Assembly: GCA_009823395.1 (NCBI GenBank)
Contig: CM020510.1
Span: 16,658,273-16,722,272, forward strand
Length of the DNA stretch: 64,000 nt
Origin: Thamnaconus septentrionalis
Taxonomy: Eukaryota > Chordata > Actinopteri > Tetraodontiformes > Monacanthidae
Direction of reading: 5' to 3'
Part shown: positions 11,501 to 21,729 of the stretch, piece after piece
Position numbering within the stretch: the first letter of the stretch is position 1
How the letters are laid out: each line of letters starts with the position of its first letter
Notes under the pieces: model-generated
Seen by the model: only the letters and a program-made list of their open reading frames with translations
Databases searched by the model: none
Told to the model about the DNA's origin: nothing
Made by a program: the position numbers and the translations under genes

Positions 11501-14500
11501 AAAAATAATGTTTTCCATCACACAAAAAAATAAATCAATAAATCAAAAGGTGGACTGGCTGCTCCAAACTAACCACAAGGTGGCTCTGATGCACCACACT
11601 AGACCTTGTGTGTTTCTATTTACCAGATAATGCAACAATCTTTTATTTTCTCGTGAGTCACAGCTGAAGACATTTTCTATTGTGATTATTAATATTAATC
11701 TCATTATTTTGAGCACGTTCAACACGAGCCTTCTGTAGCCTGGCCGTTCAGCGCACGCGTTCCAAAGCGCCATCTGCTCCACCTACATCGACTGTGCTCT
11801 GGAACTGTGCTGCTCAGCTCTCTGGGGAGCAGTGTTCTGCTGTGTGGTAGTCAACTATGGCCTGGCTTGTGTAACACTCCCATCACATTTCACCCACAGT
11901 TAACCCAACAAAACATAGACTATACAAACACACACGCAACAGACTATTGTGCCTGTTTTAACCGTGGCCCGTTCGGTCCTGAGTGTGTGTTTATAGTTGA
12001 TTATAGTTGTGTGTGTGTGTGTGTGATGGCCTGTTTCTGCATGTGGAGCGCAGTCGGTCGCTGGACGCACCACTTCCCGTTTCCTTCGGCCTGCGGCGAT
12101 GTCGCTTACCGTTGGCTTTAAATGTTCGTTTGCACGTCTCGCCGCTGCAGCTGGAGGAGCTGCGCGGCGTTCCGGCCAGCAGCGAAAAGGCCATCGCCGA
12201 GGCCACGGCCCGAAAAGAGGAGCTGGAGAAGCAGAAGGTGAAGGAGGAGGAGAAACTGAAGGAGGTGATGGAGAGTCTGAAGGAGGAGACCAGTGGCTTG
12301 CAACAGGAGAAAGAGGTGCGCGTCCAGCTATTTCTTGCTACATAAAACTTGCCCCCCCCCCAAATTTTGAAATTGCATCTAATCTCTCCCCGACGCCTCG
12401 TCCTCCGCAGACCAAAGAGAAGGAGCTGATGGGCCTCAAGGAGGCGGTGAACGAGACGCGCTCCCGCGTGGACCTGGCGCAGTCGGAGCTCGACATCTAC
12501 CTGAGCCACCACAACACGGCCCTGACGCAGCTCAACACGGCCAAGCAGACCCTGGAGAGCACCACCGGCACGCTGCGGGAGCGCCGCGCCGCCGTCAAAG
12601 ACCTGGAGGTCAAAATACCCCAGTTGGAAAAGGAGCTCAAGAAAAAAAAAAGGGCCAAGAAAATAAAATTCAGGTCATTTGTTTCGAAACTTCAAAAGTC
12701 AAGAGTCAAAGATTTTCGCTGCTAAAGGTCCAGTGTAGGCACGGTAACAATTAATCGATCATCGATGAATTGTCGATTAAGTATTTAATTGATTATATCT
12801 TAAGTTAATCGCAATTAATTGAACATTTTTTACACGGCTAGTTAATATCAATATAACAGTGTAGTGGCAGGAAACTGCAATTCCCCTGTAGATACTGTGA
12901 TGGTCATAACAAACCTAGAAAAAGTTATTTTTAAACAACTTGTTGAAGAAAAAAAATAAAAATGTTGAAATGTGACCCATTAGAAGTCAACTTAAAGTCA
13001 GAGGATTAATGCTTAGGGTGTTTACACTGTTCTCTAATGTAAAAATGGGTCACATTGGACCCTCAACATTATTGAAGGGTTAAATAATGTGTTCCTTACA
13101 CATCTTTCATTGTGAAATTTGCGTTCTCAGGAAAAATCGCCGCTAATCAATTAATCGTTAATCGATCGATGAGGTCAATCAACGATTAATGAATTAATTG
13201 ATAATTTGCATCCCTATTCCAGTGTGTCATAATTGATCTGACTTACGCATTTTATATTGGTGAAAGCTTAATACACTCCCATTGGTTTTCCTAGCCATAG
13301 AAGGGTTTGTATTCGTACATAAGAATATCCTTATAGCAAGGGTCTTGCTCCCAGTTAGCTGCTGTCTTGTGCCCCCACGTTTCTAAGGAAGCCTGCTGGG
13401 GACAATCATGGCCGCCTGACAGAGCGGTTCGTATGTAGGGCAAACACTCACATCCTCAAATAAACCAACGAAGAAGAAGGTAGACGAGGTATCCAGGTTT
13501 GTGTGCGCAGGCCGCCGTAGTTCACTGGCAAGCTCAGGAGAGGGAGGGTGAGGGTGAGCGAAAGAGCGCTGCAATCTAAAATATAACCACGTCTCTTCAA
13601 AATCTCCAAATATTACACACTTCACCTTCAAGTATCGTCTTGCAATTAAGTTGCTTGGTTTAGCCAGACATACTCGTGTATGTAGCGCTTCGCCGATCGG
13701 CGTCACGCGGTTGATGCGAGCTTCTGTAAAGTCGCCGCTCCTCCCCCCGCAGGACGAGGGCGAGCTGGGGCAGCTGGCCAAGATGGACAACGAGATGACG
13801 GAGGCGGTGAGGGAGATCAGGCAGAAGGTGGACGAGGCCAAGAGCTCCCTGTCCTCCAACCGCAGCCGAGGGAGGGTCCTGGACGCCCTCATGCAGCAGA
13901 AGAAGCACGGCAAGATCGCAGGGATCTACGGGAGACTGGTAAAGTTGCACGAGCACATCATCATTCATTTTAATGCCATTTTTGAAGTCTGGTGGGCCAC
14001 AGTGGGTTCTGCAGTGTGACAGAGGGGGCCGGAGCTGCAGCAGATGGATGGAGTGTTTTGGTGGCCCACCTCATAGGAGAAAAACACATCATGGGATATG
14101 TAGAAAACATGCTTTAATGTCAATTGAAAATGAACCAAACAAAGTTACAGCAAAATCAGTGTATTTGAAGCAACACAGTATTTAGCTCTTTATTGAAATG
14201 ACCCTGAAAACACTGAGAAAATGAATGAAATGCAGCTGTTTTATGACTTAATTACTGTAAATGTAATTTCAATATAAATTTGGATATTGGGATTAAAAAG
14301 CTTGACGGGCCTCACTCTAAATTGTTGCAGTTGAGTTTTCAATTGCTTTTCTTTTTTTTTTCCTTCCGTCTTTCTTTCCCATCTTTGCACTTGAAGGGGG
14401 ACCTCGGCGCCATCGACGAGAAATACGACGTGGCCATTTCCTCCAGCTGCGGCGCCCTGGACAACATCGTGGTGGACACCATCGACACGGCGCAGAGGTG

Positions 14501-17500
14501 CGTCACCTTCCTGAAGGAGCAGAACATCGGCGTCGCCACCTTCATCGGCCTCGACAAGGTGACGAACGGGTTGACCGCGGGGCGAAAAGACCCGCTGGCG
14601 GAAAACAATGCAAATCGGGAATTTCGAGTTTTCCACTTACAAACGTTCGTCCTTCCAGATGAAAGTGTGGGAGAAGAAAATGGGCCCCATCCGCACGCCG
14701 GAGGACAGCCCGCGCCTCTTCGACATGGTGCGCGTGAAGGACGAGGCCGTGCGCGCCGCCTTCTACTTCGCCCTGAGAGACACGCTGGTGGCCAATGACA
14801 TGGAGCAGGCCACCAGGATGGCCTTCCAGAAGGAGCGGCGCTGGAGGGTGGTCACGCTGAAGGGCCAGATCATCGAGATGGCCGGTGGGTGTCCGGGGGC
14901 CTCGCCTGGCCGAACTCCTCCTCCTCCTCTTCCTCCTCCTCCTCCTCCTCCTCCTTTAGCCCCGCCCCCTCTAGCTCTAGCTGGTACTGATGCAGGCTCT
15001 CATGACACGTTGCCCCCCCCCCCCCCCTTTTCTGGCATTGCAGGAACAATGACGGGAGGAGGGAGAGTGATGAAGGGCAGAATGGGCTCCTCGCTCAACA
15101 CCGAGATTTCGCAGGATGAGGTGAGTGTGCAAAACACACACACACAAGCTGCGTTTCCATTTCCACTAGAATTGCGCATAAGCTAAATATCGCAATAAAA
15201 AAACTGGTAATGGAAACACCTAAACTTCGAAAAACCTCTCAAATATCGCGATATATCTCGTGATTTTTCAGACGTATCAACGTAGAGGTACGTCGCAAAA
15301 GTGTCAAGGAAGCACTTTTTTTCCGCATTTACACGTCACCCGACGTGACGTACGGGGTCACGTGACCAGTTCACTTCAAGTGAAAATGGTCACTTGGGGG
15401 GGACGCAATATTTTTTCACAAGTCACCAAAGAGAAAAATATATTGAGCATTCTTGACAGCAAACAATCGTAAACAAACAAACGCAAAAACGTAATTCTCG
15501 TAAATTTAACGAACAATAATTTGACAAGATTTAACAAGAATCATTTCTTCAATTCTCGTCCCGCGAGAACTCTCATAATTCTCGCGGGACGAGACTTTAC
15601 GAGAATTACAGCTAATGCGCTTCACACCACTCAACGGAAACACCTGCAAATCACAATTGTACTTTGTCGAAATTTTAGAAATATCGCTTTTATTTTGCGG
15701 AAAAACTGTCATGGAAACGCAGCTACACACACAAACGCACACACACACACACACACACAAACCAGTTCGGAAAGCGTTATTAATCTCGATCGAAAAATGC
15801 CGGATGAAGGTTGTAATATTATTCATTCTAAAAGGAGGGAAAGCAGCCACTTTTGTGCAGGACATGATGATCTTTTCTCGTGTGTGCGTGCAGATGGACC
15901 GCATGGAAAGCAAGCTGAACGACAAACTGTCCAAGCATCGAGACTGCCAAGACAAAAAGCTGCAACTGGAGGAGAAACTGCAGCGGCTGCAGCCGCAGCT
16001 CCGAGACATGAAGAACACCCTGGAGAAATATGTCAGCAGCATGACGGTACAGCGCTCCCGCCTCTTCAAAGCCATTCATCATCGAGGTGTATTTTCTCCT
16101 AAGTGAAATGCCTGTTCAGAGGAGCCATCTACTTAATGTGACAGTTAGAGCTGAATTTTTTTTTTTTTTTTCAATTTTTTCTTCCAAGCTGGCAGTGTCC
16201 TCATGTGACTGAGTTATCCCCACCCCCCTCCCCCACTCACTCTCTCTCTGTCTCTCGTGTCCAGAGTCTAGCTGACCAGGAGACTCTCTTCAAACTCAAG
16301 CTGAAGGAGCTGGAGGCCAACGTGCTGGCTGCCGCCCCAGACAAGGCCAAGCAGAAACAGATGGAAAAGAGCCTGGAGGGCTTTAAGAAAGGTAGAGACC
16401 TCCCGAGGGCTGCTGACGACACTCAAGACCGCTTTTAAAGCGTTTAGCATTCGAATGCAGGCAGTATATTAAATAATAATGGCTCAAGGTTCTACCGTTT
16501 TTTTTTTAGACATATTCTTTCTTTTTTCCATCCATAAAATGTAGCTTTCAATCAGGCAAAGAGCGACGGCTCTCTTGTCATGTCAAGAGACAAACTTCAG
16601 AGTATGGCAGGGCTACAAAACTCTGAACCGCCTGGGTGCCCCCCCCCTCCCCCCACCCCCAAACCACTAATGTTAAGGTTTTAATTTATCAGATGATAAT
16701 AAAATGCAGCAGCCGTCCTATTCACAACATGAACCTACAACCCTGTCTTTTTCTCATCACTAAACCGTTTTTTTTTTCCTCCCAGTCCTATTCAAGATTA
16801 AGTTTTGACATTCAAAAGCGTTTTTAATAGAGACGTCCCAATAACATTTTTTTTGGTCCCCATCCGATCGTTTTCCTTGCCGTGAATGAACTGAATCCTT
16901 TGGATTCAGACTTTTCTCTTGGTGCATTGCAAATTAAATTGGACCGTTTGCTTCCATGATCAAGTCCATGCTTTGCTTTTCCTCACCGTTTTGTCTATTT
17001 TACACATTGAAGAAGTGAGCATACTATATAAAACATACACATTAAATAAAAAATAACCATGTGAAATTGTGCTTATAAAGTAAGTACATTCATTTTCAAA
17101 GTGCACTCTTTGCTCAGTAAATGCAATGTAGCTTTGTAAAGATAATGTGAGCTTCACTGAATCAGTAAGTTCAGTTTCAGTAAACCACTGACACAAAATA
17201 AACTTGTTAACAATGTAGCCGCTCAAGTTTAACACTCTGCTAGACTAGAGCCACATATAAATAAAATTTAAAAAAAATAAATTGTAAATGTAACTTATCA
17301 AGTTAGAACATTCATTTTCAAAGTGTGTTCAGAGCTTGGTAATGACTGCACTCTTAATCAGTAATTTCAGTAACAGTAAACCACTAAAGCAAAATAAACT
17401 TAAATCAGTGTAGCAGCTCACGGCTAACACAGCTAGCTTGTCTTTTCTTAAGCTAGTGTGCAGCATCTCCTGCTTCAAACCAGCAAATCAGTTGTGTTAT

Positions 17501-20500
17501 AGGAAGCTCTGCAGAAATGCGCCTCTTATTTATACTTTACAAAATATAAATGTATAACATTATTGATATATTTCAAGATCGGATCTGGGATTTTGAACGC
17601 AGATCAGCGGATCACCGATCTACTTAAATATGATCGGATCGGGATATCCCTAGATTGTCAAATTGTCAATTGTCAAAAAACCTTCAATCACTTCTTGCCC
17701 TCCTCCCCCCACCCGCCTCTCCCGTCCCTTCAGATTACGAGGCCGCGTCCAGCAAAGCCGGGAAGGTGGAGAACGAGGTGAAAAGGCTGCACAACCTCAT
17801 CGTGGACATCAACAGCCACAAGCTGAAGGCTCAGCAGGACAAGCTGGACAAGATCAACAAGGAGCTGGACGACTGCTCGTCCACCATCACCAAGGCCCAG
17901 GTGGCCATCAAGACGGCAGACCGGTAATCCACTCGTTGCATTTTGAAGACGGTGTCAAGTGAAACCGAACTGTGCTGAGAGAGAGAAACTTGTCTCCGCG
18001 TCGCCGCAGCAACCTGAAGAAGTGCGAGGAGAGCCTGAGCCGCATGCAGGCTCAGCTGGAGGACAACGTGAAGCTGATGGCCGAGCTGGGCGAGCAGCTG
18101 AAGAAGCTGGAGAACGAGGCGGGGGAGATCATGACGGCCTTCAAGGAAGCCGAGGTGGGTCCCGCTCTCGCGTGTTCCTGCACGCAAATGCACTTGAAAG
18201 AAATAGTCGTCGTCGTTAGAACTTTCTGGACTCAATGTTTTTCTGTGTATTGAGTCGCAGTTAAAATTTTTTTCTACTTGATGCTTGATTGCTTTTACTG
18301 CTGTTGTCGTGTCAAGTAATTTCCTCTCGGCAGGGTTCCCACAGTCATGAAAATCCTGGAAAAGTCATGGAATTTTGTAAAATCACAGAAAGTTTTGGAA
18401 AAGTCGTGAAATTTGACCGCGCCTCTCACGAACTTGCACAAAGTATTTGTTGTTCTCCATGCGCCGCACCCATAACCCGTACGAGGTCAGAGAAAAGTTT
18501 TGAAATTTCGTCATGAAAAATGAGTGGGAACCCTGTCCTGAGGACGAATGAAAGCGATTCTGATTGAATGGTCTTCTCCGTACAGTACGGGCCCGCGTCG
18601 CTAATCCTGCTGCAAAAAGCCAAACTCAGATCTTGCGTCCCTGCTCCGCTCCTCTCCGCTGCAGGCCGCCCTCCCTGAGATCCAGGAGCAGCACGAGGGC
18701 GTCGTGAAGGAGATCAAGGCCCTGCAGCAGCAGGAGCACGCCCTGCAGCAGGAGTCCCTCAGCATCCGCCTCTCCGTCGAGCAGATCGACGCCACCGTCG
18801 CCGAGCACAACAACAAGATCAAGCACTGGCAGAAGGAGGTGGAGCCCCCGGCCTAAGGCGAAAGTCGTCGCTCGAAAAGGTTTCCGGTCGCTGACCTGCC
18901 GTTTCGTTTCGTTTTTTTTTCTGTGCTCCCCCAGGCCAGCAAGCTGTGCCTGCATGCCATCGAGGACAAGCCGGCGGGGGAGCTGCCCGTCCTCACGGCC
19001 GCCGAGCTGGAAGAGATCAAGGACGCCAACGTCATCGTCAACAAGATCGTGGCGCTGGAGACTCGGATCGCTCAGATGAAGCCCAACCTCGGCGCCATCG
19101 CAGAGTACAAGAAGAAGGTAGGAGACGGTGGGTGGGGGAGGAAATGGTTCAAGTCAGAGGTTCAAAGCATGGATGTTAGGGATGCAAATTATCGATCGAA
19201 TTCATTCATCGTTAGTTGATTGACCTTAACGATGGATTAACGATTAATTGACAAACGGTGATTTTTCCCTGAGAACCTAAATTTCACAATGACAAATGTG
19301 TAAGGAAAACATTACTTAACCCTTCAATAATGTTGAGGGTCCAGTGTGACCCATTTTTACATTAGTGAACAGTAAAAACACCCTAAACATTTATCCTCTG
19401 ACTTTAAGTTGACTTCTAATGGGTCACATTTCAACTTTTGTTTTTTAAGTTGTTTAAAAGGTTACTTGTTCTAGGCCGATTTTTCCCAGTGGCCACTTGA
19501 GTTACTGCAGCAAGAGCACAATATAAAAACTAGATTTTTCAGTTATGGTCTTTTAGTCATTTAAAAAACTGATAAAGGCCAGAAAATCACCAGAATAGAG
19601 TTTATTCCCAGCATGACGTCACAACATCGTACATGCTGCTGTGTCTCAGCCCATTCTGATTGGCCAAATAGATCATGTGAGTTACAGAGGCATGATGGGA
19701 TGTGACACCACTGCGCATGCTCTATGGGCCCATTAATGCAGAAGTCAAAAACTTTAGCGGCGCATGCCTTGGGTGAGCCACTTCATTGAAATGAATGGGC
19801 CGCCATCTCGGACTCTGGGGGCTTGGTTCAAAGTGAAACAAAGTCAATCAAACTCACAAATCCGTGGCGGCGCCCCCCGCAGGAGGATCTGTACCTGCAG
19901 CGCGTGGCCCAGCTGGACGAGATCACCACGCAGAGGGACGCCTTCAAGCGCGGCTGCGAGGACCTGCGCAAGCAGCGGCTCAACGAGTTCATGAACGGCT
20001 TCAACATGATCACCAACAAGCTGAAGGAGAACTACCAGATGCTGACACTGGGCGGCGACGCCGAGCTGGAGCTGGTGGACAGCCTGGACCCATTCTCGGA
20101 GGGCATCATGTTCAGGTACCGACACGCACCGACACCTCTTTGTGAAACAGCCACGCCCCCTTCCCCCCTCTTTTTGTTTTGTGCATCTCTCATCCGACGG
20201 GTGTGGTTTCTCCTCTGGACAGCGTGCGCCCTCCGAAGAAGAGCTGGAAGAAGATCTTCAACCTGTCCGGAGGGGAGAAGACGCTCAGCTCCCTGGCGCT
20301 GGTGTTCGCGCTGCACCACTACAAGCCCACGCCGCTCTACTTCATGGACGAGATCGACGCCGCGCTGGACTTCAAGAACGTCTCCATCGTCGCCTGCTAC
20401 ATCTACGTGAGTACGACCCGCCGGAGCGGCCGCCAGGTTGTTTGGAGTCGGCTGTTTATTGCAGGAGTTGCAGACCTGAGAGATACTCCGTGGGTCCCGA

Positions 20501-21620
20501 GTCAAAATTCATCCTCTTAACCGCTTCACATTGCACAAAGGGGCAATGAAAGACTTTCTTATGTCAGTATGTAGATAAATGTAAATAATCCAAGCATTCA
20601 TAAGATATAAATATCTAGTTTTTTTCATTTCTTACTCTATAAATATTTAATTTAATGAATATTTAATTAATATTTCCCCAGTGTGGGATTAATAAAAGGC
20701 ATTTTGTTCTACTCTGTTCATATGAAGGGCAACCAGTTTGCCAAACTCCCCTTAAATGACAAACTTCACCAGTTATATTTATTATTGGAATTATTATTAA
20801 TGATACTGATCTATGTGAGGACACTGATCACATTAATTCATTCTCAGTATTTATCAGCAATCAATTAACAAGGTTGAATAAAACTGAAATTTAAAACTGA
20901 ATTTTACCTCCTCATGTGGTCCTTGGGGGCGATGTGTTGGTGACCCCTGGTTTATTACGTCTCTGGTAAAAAGTGACATCACACTGTCCCACTGTGGCCT
21001 CCTGAAACTGGCCTGGAAGCTGCTGGTAGCCTGAATAATCATTTACAGGTCGACAAAACGATACAGAAAAAGTAGCAAGAGGTTTTTGTCGCTTGTTTTG
21101 TTCTTTTCTTTGTCTCTGAAAATGATCTGCAAAACTGATGGCTGCATTATAGGCTTGTTTGCTCATTGGAGGTTGAGCACTCGCTACACTGGAGGGCAGT
21201 CAGGTTCATGACATGGTTTTGTAAATGCCTCCTTTAGTCATTTTAAGTTGCCATACACAAGGATGCGTGGTGTGAAACTCATTGCGTTTTTGTCACAGCG
21301 TCAATTTGAGGGAAATGTTTGTTTTTTTTACAGTGAAGTAATATTCTATCTTTTAGAAACAAGCGAAGGCAAGCAAAGGTTTCGAGCAAACTCACTTATG
21401 ACTTTGACGCATTTCAGATTAAAAACGAGTCTTTTTGTTTCCTTCTCTGGCGCAGGAGCAAACCAAGAACGCTCAGTTCATCATCATCTCGCTGAGAAAC
21501 AACATGTTTGAGATCGCAGATCGTCTCATCGGAATCTACAAGACACACAACACCACCAAGAGTGTCGGCATCAACCCCAAGACCATCATGTTCCGAGAAC
21601 ATGACGCCATCACGGCCTAG
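3251..21620 (+). CDS. smc4: SMC4, condensin ATPase subunit (23 coding exons)
   Basis: Structural maintenance of chromosomes 4, the SMC partner of SMC2 in condensins I and II, which compact mitotic chromosomes. Coding exons: 3251-3407, 4675-4865, 5405-5596, 6613-6789, 8841-9005, 9399-9526, 9767-9907, 10363-10513, 12151-12315, 12411-~12644, 13753-13938, 14397-14558, 14659-14884, 15044-15120, 15894-16046, 16265-16391, 17734-17923, 18010-18154, 18665-18838, 18935-19117, 19883-20115, 20223-20406, 21456-21620. The phases join to ~1301 aa (human about 1288). Exon 3 has the Walker A motif GPNGSGKS. Exons 5-10 and 15-21 encode the two coiled-coil arms. Exons 11-14 encode the hinge, ending in TMTGGGRVMKGRMGSS. 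Exon 22 carries the ABC signature LSGGEK and Walker B LYFMDEIDAALD. Intron 1 starts with GC (GCAAGT) instead of GT. The donor after exon 10 is missing, so that exon's end is uncertain. Start codon: the first ATG after the pyrimidine tract, in frame with the conserved LDNRSLEEIL. Confidence 0.96.
3408..4674 (+). other. smc4 intron 1 (GC-AG), CpG-rich with simple repeats
   Basis: The intron opens with GCAAGT and closes with CCACAG. Only this GC donor joins exon 1 (ending in the G of a GAT codon) in frame to exon 2. The alternative GT four bases downstream breaks the frame. The intron contains a GT run at 4026-4048, a short GT/G run at 4359-4387, a CT-rich stretch at 4447-4493 and a GTGC/GT stretch at 4624-4668. 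The long open frames on both strands here come from these repeats. Confidence 0.7.
6830..6858 (+). repeat. A29 homopolymer in smc4 intron 4
   Basis: An uninterrupted run of 29 A lies 40 bases after exon 4. It may be the tail of an old retroposon, but no recognisable body precedes it, because the exon lies immediately upstream. Confidence 0.8.
7033..7112 (+). ncRNA. mir15b: pre-mir-15b hairpin in smc4 intron 4
   Basis: The 5p arm at 7045-7066 begins TAGCAGCGCATCATGGTTTG. This is the miR-15 family, with the canonical 2-7 seed AGCAGC. The 3p arm at 7085-7106 (starts CGAACCATTATTTGCTGC) pairs with it over most of its length and closely resembles the known miR-15b-3p. An A-rich loop separates the arms. 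Position 8 of the mature 5p is G, where human miR-15b has A. In mammals miR-15b and miR-16-2 sit together in an SMC4 intron, and the arrangement is the same here. The hairpin is probably processed from the smc4 transcript. The family targets cell-cycle genes such as cyclins and BCL2 (known from other vertebrates). Confidence 0.93.
7248..7331 (+). ncRNA. mir16: pre-mir-16 hairpin in smc4 intron 4
   Basis: Bases 7259-7280 match, over all 22 nt, the human miR-16-5p sequence as I remember it (begins TAGCAGCACGTAAATATTGG). The 3p arm at 7301-7322 begins CCAATATTAGCAGTGCTGCT and folds back on it. Flanking CCACGC and GTGTGG extend the stem base. It lies about 190 bases after mir-15b in the same orientation, forming the classic bicistronic cluster. 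The exact match of the mature strand makes the identification very secure. Expression is expected with smc4, but an independent intronic promoter cannot be excluded. Confidence 0.96.
8511..8593 (+). repeat. (GT)41 microsatellite in smc4 intron 4
   Basis: A perfect 83-base GT repeat lies about 250 bases before smc4 exon 5. It creates spurious poly-Val/Cys and poly-His/Thr frames. It is likely to be highly length-polymorphic. Confidence 0.95.
10514..12150 (+). other. smc4 intron 8, probable old repeats
   Basis: This is the longest smc4 intron without a clear element. At 11224 it has AAAGGCCCAGTGTGTAAC, like the left end of the element I describe at 12725. Bases 11224-11890 may therefore be a degraded copy, but no matching right terminus is convincing. 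No coding exon is visible between exon 8 and exon 9, whose frames join directly. Confidence 0.4.
12725..13634 (+). mobile_element. Old non-autonomous DNA element split by a hAT MITE
   Basis: The left end AAAGGTCCAGTGT is interrupted. After removing the inner hAT element and one target duplication it continues as GTCATAATTG at 13229. The right end reads AATATTACACACTTCACCTT near 13610-13634; in reverse complement (AAGGTGAAGTGTGTAATATT) this resembles the left end. I recall elements starting AAAGGTCCAGTGTGTA as widespread in teleosts. No transposase is visible in the interior. Confidence 0.5.
12738..13220 (+). mobile_element. hAT-like MITE in smc4 intron 10
   Basis: Terminal regions rich in ATCGATTAAT motifs are inverted relative to each other: TAACAATTAATCGAT at the left, and the complement of AATTATCAATTAATTC at the right end, just before GCATCCCTAT. 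An 8-bp direct repeat TCCAGTGT flanks the element (starting near 12730 and 13222), as expected of hAT transposition. A second copy lies in intron 20 in the opposite orientation (19177-19478). There is no coding capacity. Confidence 0.7.
15147..15724 (+). mobile_element. MITE with 14-bp terminal inverted repeats in smc4 intron 14
   Basis: The element starts AGCTGCGTTTCCAT and ends ATGGAAACGCAGCT, a perfect 14-bp inverted repeat. It appears inserted in a CA microsatellite, which flanks it on both sides. The subterminal segments GGTAATGGAAACACCT and CAACGGAAACACCTGC repeat the same theme. The interior holds a perfect 16-bp palindrome arm pair (15554-15569 and 15579-15594). It is non-coding, and I do not recognise the superfamily with certainty. 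Confidence 0.75.
15554..15594. repeat. Perfect inverted repeat inside the intron-14 MITE
   Basis: TCTCGTCCCGCGAGAA at 15554-15569 and its exact complement TTCTCGCGGGACGAGA at 15579-15594 are separated by 9 bases. The arms are GC- and CpG-rich within AT-rich surroundings, so a transcribed copy would form a stable hairpin. Confidence 0.9.
16828..17652 (+). mobile_element. hAT-type element in smc4 intron 16
   Basis: The left end TAGAGACGTCCC is followed by CCCCATCCGATCG. The right end GATCGGATCGGGATATCCCTA is, in reverse complement, TAGGGATATCCCGATCCGA. This terminal pattern is typical of fish hAT elements. The interior contains a partial duplication: about 17089-17235 and 17310-17440 share ATTTTCAAAGTG, CAGTAAACCACT and AAAATAAACTT in order. 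No transposase frame remains. Confidence 0.65.
18331..18535 (+). mobile_element. Short MITE with CAGGGTTCCCAC termini in smc4 intron 18
   Basis: It begins CAGGGTTCCCACAGTCATG and ends CATGAAAAATGAGTGGGAACCCTG, so the termini are inverted repeats of about 12 bp. The 205-base interior contains repeated TCATGGAATTTT/GTCGTGAAATTT units. Flanking 8-mers match only weakly (TCCT shared), so the target duplication has decayed. It resembles non-autonomous hAT elements in fish. Confidence 0.65.
19177..19478 (-). mobile_element. Second, truncated copy of the intron-10 hAT MITE
   Basis: Reading the minus strand, this matches 12938-13220. Shared blocks include the complement of AAATGTGACCCATTAGAAGT, TTAGGGTGTTT, and TGACCCATTTTTACATTAGTG on the plus strand. 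It starts TAGGGATGCAAATTATCGAT at 19177. Homology stops at CTAGG near 19478, where the first copy continues for another ~200 bases, so this copy lacks one end. Confidence 0.75.
20560..20715 (+). mobile_element. LINE-like 3' tail in smc4 intron 22
   Basis: CCCAGTGTGGGATTAATAAA followed by GGCATTTTGTTCTACTCTG is typical of the 3' end of fish LINE retrotransposons with a short simple-repeat tail. The upstream boundary is unclear and no reverse transcriptase remains. Confidence 0.45.
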
Positions 21621-21723
21621 AGGAATCAGGGCCGCCTCTCTTCTTTCCTTTTTCAGGCCTTGTAAATATTGAACTGTCCTTTTTTTAATGTGAACTGCTG
21701 CTATTCTTTATTACCCTATCATC

Positions 21724-21729
21724 AATAAA
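21724..21729 (+). terminator. smc4 polyadenylation signal
   Basis: AATAAA lies 104 bases after the stop codon, with T/GT-rich sequence at 21745-21760 downstream. This gives a short 3' UTR. Confidence 0.75.

Noticed and set aside
13383..13913. 176-codon minus-strand frame
   Set aside because: Antisense to smc4 exon 11 plus transposon sequence; no family similarity.
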